This document shows positions 5,503 through 8,539 of a stretch of DNA of 8,539 nt, piece by piece. The DNA lies in assembly GCA_964447175.1 (NCBI GenBank), contig CAYURP010000068.1, positions 1-8,539 of the forward strand, given 5' to 3'. Position numbers and translations under genes: made by a program. Position 1 is the stretch's first letter, and each line of letters begins with the position of its first letter. The notes under the pieces were generated by a model that saw only the letters and a program-made list of their open reading frames with translations, was not told the origin of the DNA and did not search any database. Source of the stretch: CAYURP01 sp964447175. GTDB lineage: Bacteria > Zixibacteria > MSB-5A5 > SM23-73-2.

Positions 5503-5614
5503 AAAGCATCTGGCTGAGGAATTCCCTGGAAATGGTCTTGATTATAATTGTTTAACAGACATAAAAATCTCCTCCCGGGTGCCAATATGTATTTGGTCGT
5601 TACAATTATTAATA

Positions 5615-5645
5615 CAGGATTTGCCCCAAAAGAGGAAACTCCCTT
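5615..5645. repeat. 31-bp exact direct repeat, copy 2 (unit 7)
   Basis: Identical to 5436-5466. In this copy the repeat carries GCCCCAA (5623-5629), which pairs with TTGGGGC at 5690-5696 to give unit 7 an additional outer stem; in unit 6 the matching partner is missing. Confidence 0.85.
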
Positions 5646-5696
5646 GCGAACGCCGAAGTCAAAGGCGTTGGGTTAGATGGCAAGGGAGCTTGGGGC
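5623..5696 (-). ncRNA. Stem-loop unit 7 (putative small RNA with an extra outer stem)
   Basis: Three nested stems: GCCCCAA/TTGGGGC (5623-5629, 5690-5696), CTCCCTTGC/GCAAGGGAG (5639-5647, 5680-5688) and AACGCC/GGCGTT (5649-5654, 5664-5669). On the minus strand an unpaired AUCUAACCC sits between the second and third stems, and the core stem is followed by TTTCCTCTTTT. The promoter at 5715-5742 would start the RNA near 5708. Confidence 0.5.
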
Positions 5697-5714
5697 TTGT
5701 AAAAGAACACTCAA

Positions 5715-5742
5715 AATATACAAAATTCGGAGTATCTGTCAA
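5715..5742 (-). promoter_or_regulatory. Sigma70-type promoter for stem-loop unit 7
   Basis: On the minus strand TTGACA (5742-5737), a 16-base spacer and TATATT (5720-5715). The -35 box is 48 bases before the core stem of unit 7. It lies just after the stop of the propeller gene, so the array is not simply the tail of that gene's transcript. Confidence 0.5.
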
Positions 5743-5788
5743 TAGGTGAATAATAGAAAATATACTTTGGCTAATTAATAAAGTAGAG

Positions 5789-7390
5789 CTAACAGATTGG
5801 TGGATTACCGTTTTTGAACAAATAGTTAATTAAATATACCACATCCGATATGGTTACCTCTCCGTCTCCGTTTGTGTCCGCACAGGAGGTATATGATGCT
5901 GGCGGACAATGGGGGGGATTGTCGCTTTTGAAAAGATAATTCACCAGATAAACCACGTCCGCTATATTCACCTGGCGGTCACTGTTGACATCGCCGCATT
6001 CCAGAGGTGGCAGATCACCGAAGCGAGCGCTGTGCAAAAGGTCGTGCCGGAACATAGGCCAGCCTGGACCGGTGCCGTCACCTGCGGAAAGGACATAAAC
6101 CCGGCCGTGATTTAAATGAGGCTCAGATGAGGTGCCATATCCCCCTATTACGAAAATATCCAGTTTGCCATCGTTGTCAAAATCAGCAATTACCGGGGCA
6201 TGATCCATCTGGTATGTTTTTCCATAATGAGCTTCCAAATCATAGGTCCAGATAACCTGACCGCTGTCACCTCTTAAGGCTCGGAGAATGCCGTCGTCAC
6301 AGCCAAAGGTAAGATCCGGGATATCATTGCCATCTATGTCCGCTATGGCTGCCCCGCGGAAGATGTTGCCGCCCGTGGAATGACTCCAGAGCAGGCCTCC
6401 GGTATGGGATAAAACTCCAAGTTGATTCCAGGAGACAAAAACTATCTCCAGATGATCGTCATTATTCAGATCAGCAATAGAAGTGGGTGCACCTATGTAA
6501 TAGGGTGCGGTATAATTCCACTTCAGACTCCCATCCTCTCCGTTTAACAAATAAACCTTGCCATCATAGGAGCCAATGGCAATTTCCGGTTTGCCATCCT
6601 CATCCACATCGGCAAACGAACCCCCGTGATACATATAATCAGTGGGATCATCCGAATACCATAACACAGAACCTGAGTCTCCTCTCAGGGCATAAACCCG
6701 GCAGTCACCGGCGAACTGAGCCACCACCACGTCCAGTTGCCCATCCCCGTTCAGATCCAGTATGTTAGGACCGGACTGGATATAGCTGTTGGTACCTATA
6801 TTAACACGCCAGCATAAACTGCCATCCTCGCCATTCAGGCAGTAAACGTAGCCATACCAGGCGCCGAAGACTATCTCCGGTTTATCATCATTATCCACAT
6901 CAGCCACTGCCGGAGGTGAGTCAAGACAGTTTGAGCTGGTGGGGAAAGACCATTCCACCGCTCCCGTGGGTCCGTTAAAGCAGAAGACCCGGCAAGATGA
7001 GGAAGCTGGTACTATGACCTCCAGGGTATCATCTAAGTCAACGTCAGCTATGGCAGGGGATGCATCATTGCACACACCGGTGTTATATTTCCAGAGCAGA
7101 GTTCCGCTGTCAGCGTTCAAAGCATAAACGTGTTCATCGTTAAAATATGTCCCGAAAACGATCTCCAGTTTCCCGTCCTTATCGATGTCATCAATGGCTG
7201 CCGACCCAAAGGAAGGAGCATCCAGATCATACCACCAGAGTATCTGAGGATAATCTGCACCCGATTTTGTCTCCGATTCTTTAGATTGTACATATTCTGT
7301 TTTTTGTGGATTAAGTGTGTTCCTAGCGAAAATCAAAGTTGATGCAAAGATAACCAGAGCAACTGTCAAAATCAGGTATTTATGTTTCAT
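5789..7390 (-). CDS. Secreted eight-bladed beta-propeller protein with C-terminal dockerin pair
   Basis: A 533-residue protein starting at ATG 7390, chosen because AGGAAACC precedes it and because a signal peptide follows (MKHK, hydrophobic core, cut near IFA at residue 22). A start 25 codons earlier gives a non-signal N-terminus with no ribosome site. From about residue 48 to 460 there are eight repeats of 45-55 residues, each with an FG-GAP/VCBS-like start (AxADxDxDGKxEIVFG) and a PQQ/WD-like end (VYALNxxDGSLxWxY), so an eight-bladed propeller is likely. The last 70 residues hold two dockerin loops (DVNSDRQVNIAD and DTNGDGEVTISD), each followed by DVVYLxNYLFK, and end in a Cys. The aspartate-rich loops should bind calcium. 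Cohesin partners are not visible; the dockerin may act in surface attachment or sorting. No enzymatic residues are evident, so a binding or structural role is likely. Confidence 0.85.
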   Translation of the reverse strand: MKHKYLILTVALVIFASTLIFARNTLNPQKTEYVQSKESETKSGADYPQILWWYDLDAPSFGSAAIDDIDKDGKLEIVFGTYFNDEHVYALNADSGTLLWKYNTGVCNDASPAIADVDLDDTLEVIVPASSSCRVFCFNGPTGAVEWSFPTSSNCLDSPPAVADVDNDDKPEIVFGAWYGYVYCLNGEDGSLCWRVNIGTNSYIQSGPNILDLNGDGQLDVVVAQFAGDCRVYALRGDSGSVLWYSDDPTDYMYHGGSFADVDEDGKPEIAIGSYDGKVYLLNGEDGSLKWNYTAPYYIGAPTSIADLNNDDHLEIVFVSWNQLGVLSHTGGLLWSHSTGGNIFRGAAIADIDGNDIPDLTFGCDDGILRALRGDSGQVIWTYDLEAHYGKTYQMDHAPVIADFDNDGKLDIFVIGGYGTSSEPHLNHGRVYVLSAGDGTGPGWPMFRHDLLHSARFGDLPPLECGDVNSDRQVNIADVVYLVNYLFKSDNPPHCPPASYTSCADTNGDGEVTISDVVYLINYLFKNGNPPIC

Positions 7391-7465
7391 TGGTTTCCTG
7401 TTATGAATTTCATTGAGCAAAATAATAATTTTCCCCCAAGTGAAGAATCCTTTATCTCCATACAA

Positions 7466-7495
7466 AAGCTAAAGATAAATTACTTGATGTCAAGT
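7466..7495 (-). promoter_or_regulatory. Possible promoter of the propeller gene overlapped by a palindrome
   Basis: On the minus strand TTGACA (7493-7488), a 16-base spacer and a weak TAGCTT (7471-7466). The -35 box lies within the palindrome ACTTGATGTCAAGT (7482-7495, 6-2-6), which could be an operator. The leader to the start codon would be about 70 bases. The gap 7391-7600 shows nothing else I can name. Confidence 0.35.
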
Positions 7496-7600
7496 TGATT
7501 TTCTGACTGAGGTGAGGATAGTGCAAGCGGAACTCAAACTATGATCTGGATAGTCTGTGACAATTATTCTGAGATTTATAGTTTTACCCCTTCAATTTTT

Positions 7601-8422
7601 TTAAAACTTGGGACAGCAGCTTACGGGACCGTCTCTGAAAAGATACTGAACTATACAAATAACATCTGAGACGGATGGATTTTGAGTACAGTTATTATCA
7701 GCCACCTGAGATATGCAGGGTGGTTTACCATCGTTGTAAAGGTAGTTAACCATATACACCACGTCCTGTATGTTTATTTTATTATCACAGTTGACGTCCA
7801 TAGATTGGTAGGTAAAGAAACTGAAGGTCTGATCTGAAAAGACCTCCACTCCGCTTTGAGTGTAAGCTTTGACTTTCCAATAGTAGGGAGTATAAAGATC
7901 CACGTCGGTAACAGTATATGAGGTGTTTATTAAACCAGATATCTCATTTGTCGAATCGGGATCAAAAGCGCTGGATGTGCTGTAGAAAAGGCAATAGAAA
8001 ATGTCGTCCTGGGGATCAGTACCCGCCGATTCCTGCCAGGAGAAGGTAACCTCATCTGCCAAGGTATCGCCATCAGGTGAGATCAGAAAGAAATTGTAGG
8101 GCTGGAGTGAATTCACCGTTATCCTGACATCCTGGGAGTCCGAGCAGTAGTAAGGGTCAGTAACCTTGATTGTCAGATCATAGATTCCCCGGTCACCTTC
8201 CTGGGTCTGCCAGGTAAAGATGTTGCCATTTAGACTGAATCTAGGATCACTAATCCAAAAGGTTAAGCTGTCATCATCTGCATCGCTGAAATTGACCACT
8301 ATGTTAATAGTCTCGGTTTCCTTAACGGTTATGTCATCTAATGGTTGAAGCAGGGGGCACTGGTTTGCCAGCCCTGGTCCAATTACACCCTGAATCGAGT
8401 AGTTTATGTAATTATCGTGCAT
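7601..8422 (-). CDS. C-terminal part of a secreted cadherin/fibronectin-like dockerin protein, probably cut by an insertion sequence
   Basis: 273 codons from an ATG at 8422 with no ribosome site and no signal peptide, although every domain is of secreted type. Residues 20-105 look like a cadherin-like Ig fold (CPLLQPLDDITVKE, VNFSDADDDSLTF, GIYDLTIKVTD). Residues 110-205 look like a fibronectin type III-like domain (VTFSWQES, YYWKVKAYTQSGVEVFSD). The tail has a dockerin loop DVNCDNKINIQD with DVVYMVNYLY, then a degenerate second loop DNNCTQNPSVSD in which the fifth position is T instead of D. The normal protein would be longer, with a signal peptide and probably more such domains. The start codon straddles the junction with a probable IS end (8423 on), so the missing N-terminal part is presumably beyond the right edge. 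Treat it as a truncated gene; whether it is expressed is unknown. It is encoded ahead of the propeller gene, 210 bases away. Confidence 0.65.
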   Translation of the reverse strand: MHDNYINYSIQGVIGPGLANQCPLLQPLDDITVKETETINIVVNFSDADDDSLTFWISDPRFSLNGNIFTWQTQEGDRGIYDLTIKVTDPYYCSDSQDVRITVNSLQPYNFFLISPDGDTLADEVTFSWQESAGTDPQDDIFYCLFYSTSSAFDPDSTNEISGLINTSYTVTDVDLYTPYYWKVKAYTQSGVEVFSDQTFSFFTYQSMDVNCDNKINIQDVVYMVNYLYNDGKPPCISQVADNNCTQNPSVSDVICIVQYLFRDGPVSCCPKF

Positions 8423-8539
8423 TGTGTCAAGATAATTGTGTAAATTTATGTTTGGGCATATCCTGTTTTAGTTTAAGACATAATCTATTACGCCATAAAT
8501 GATTCTCTCAATGCTTTTAGTGTTGTTAAAGGACCTCAT
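8423..8539 (-). mobile_element. End of a probable IS256/mutator-type insertion sequence
   Basis: The stretch begins with TGTGTCAAGATAATTGTGT (8423-8441), which has the look of an IS terminal repeat, and contains the end of a transposase-like frame directed toward it. It lies where the truncated dockerin gene loses its N-terminal part. The other end of the element and any target duplication are outside the window, so identity rests on the protein tail and the junction. Confidence 0.4.
8468..8539 (-). CDS. Last 23 residues of a probable transposase (runs off the right edge)
   Basis: An open minus-strand frame from the right edge ends in TAA at 8470-8468 and reads SFNNTKSIERIIYGVIDY near its end. 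The pattern F-x-N-x-x-S-[IV]-[DE]-R-I-I-Y-[AG] agrees with what I recall of the C-terminus of mutator/IS256-group transposases. With only 24 codons visible this is an inference from a short motif. An ATG coincides with the window edge by chance; the frame should continue upstream. Confidence 0.35.
   Translation of the reverse strand: MRSFNNTKSIERIIYGVIDYVLN

Larger units (their letters stand above)
4665..5696 (-). repeat. Array of seven related stem-loop units with conserved arms and variable loops
   Basis: Seven units share the core GCTCCCTTG (plus strand) at 4665, 4830, 4995, 5143, 5323, 5459 and 5638; the intervals are 165, 165, 148, 180, 136 and 179 bases. In five units a clear partner CAAGGGAGC (or variant) lies 40-60 bases on. 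Unit 3 has a degenerate partner and unit 6 has lost it. The loops are unrelated in sequence and the spacers are AT-rich and not alike, so this is not a simple tandem duplication. On the minus strand the 3' arms are followed by TTTT, TTCTTTTT, TTTTC, AATTTTT, TTTC and TTTCC. There is no credible protein frame in the 1.28-kb stretch. The best interpretation is a cluster of paralogous small RNAs transcribed from the minus strand; structured DNA elements are the main alternative. Confidence 0.7.

Noticed and set aside
5639..5688. Integron attC sites / cassette array
   Set aside because: GTTAGAT in unit 7 matches the GTTRRRY core, but the paired RYYYAAC is absent, other units lack both, there are no cassette genes, and no integrase is seen.
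4665..5696. CRISPR array
   Set aside because: The shared core is only about 10 bases, inverted within each unit, and intervals are 136-180 bp and irregular. No long direct repeat with uniform 25-40 bp spacers and no cas gene.
5405..5749. 114-codon plus-strand frame across units 6 and 7
   Set aside because: It runs through hairpins and the 31-bp repeat, has no ribosome site, and the composition is low-complexity. Chance frame.
5909..7342. Several plus-strand frames of 62-93 codons
   Set aside because: All are antisense to the beta-propeller gene, whose repeat pattern is unmistakable.

Overview
The window looks like a chromosomal segment of an uncultured, fairly AT-rich bacterium with an outer envelope. 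It carries a lipoprotein, a twin-arginine (Tat) exported enzyme and two large secreted proteins ending in dockerin-type calcium-binding repeats. Repeats of the form DxNxDxxxxxxD followed by a 'DVVYLVNYLF' helix, on proteins with no cellulosome partner in view, are common in candidate phyla of the FCB/Zixibacteria type. That taxonomic guess comes from protein style only.

Layout. At the left edge (minus strand) is the 5' part of an unrecognised gene behind a good TTGACA promoter. Its frame is broken near the start at a run of seven T. Next is a SAM-dependent methyltransferase (450-1184, minus). It is divergent from a small lipoprotein gene (1354-1725, plus) across a spacer holding two back-to-back TTGACA boxes. 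A four-helix membrane protein (1769-2173) follows the lipoprotein. From 2250 to 2785 there is no gene: this stretch holds a palindromic MITE-like element and a 229-bp tandem duplication. A Tat-exported FAD oxidoreductase of the phytoene desaturase/carotenoid isomerase/retinol saturase superfamily lies at 2880-4508.

The most striking part is the 1.28-kb gene-free stretch 4509-5788. It contains seven related stem-loop units at intervals of 136-180 bp. Their shared arms read GCTCCCTTG / CAAGGGAGC and their loops differ completely. Read on the minus strand, the stems are followed by U-rich tracts, and three units have a TTGACA box at the same distance (47-48 nt) before the stem. I interpret this as a tandem array of small non-coding RNAs, each with its own promoter and terminator-like end.

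The right third (minus strand) has an eight-bladed FG-GAP/PQQ-like beta-propeller protein with a C-terminal dockerin pair (5789-7390), and the C-terminal part of a cadherin-like/fibronectin-like dockerin protein (7601-8422). The second gene has no signal peptide. It begins exactly where a sequence resembling the end of an IS256/mutator-type insertion sequence starts, and the last 24 codons of a probable transposase run off the right edge. The simplest reading is that an IS insertion cut this gene. The same end motif, minus three bases, occurs in the MITE-like element at 2305-2320. The two dockerin proteins and the exported oxidoreductase suggest a periplasmic or surface role; no pathway can be reconstructed from these genes.
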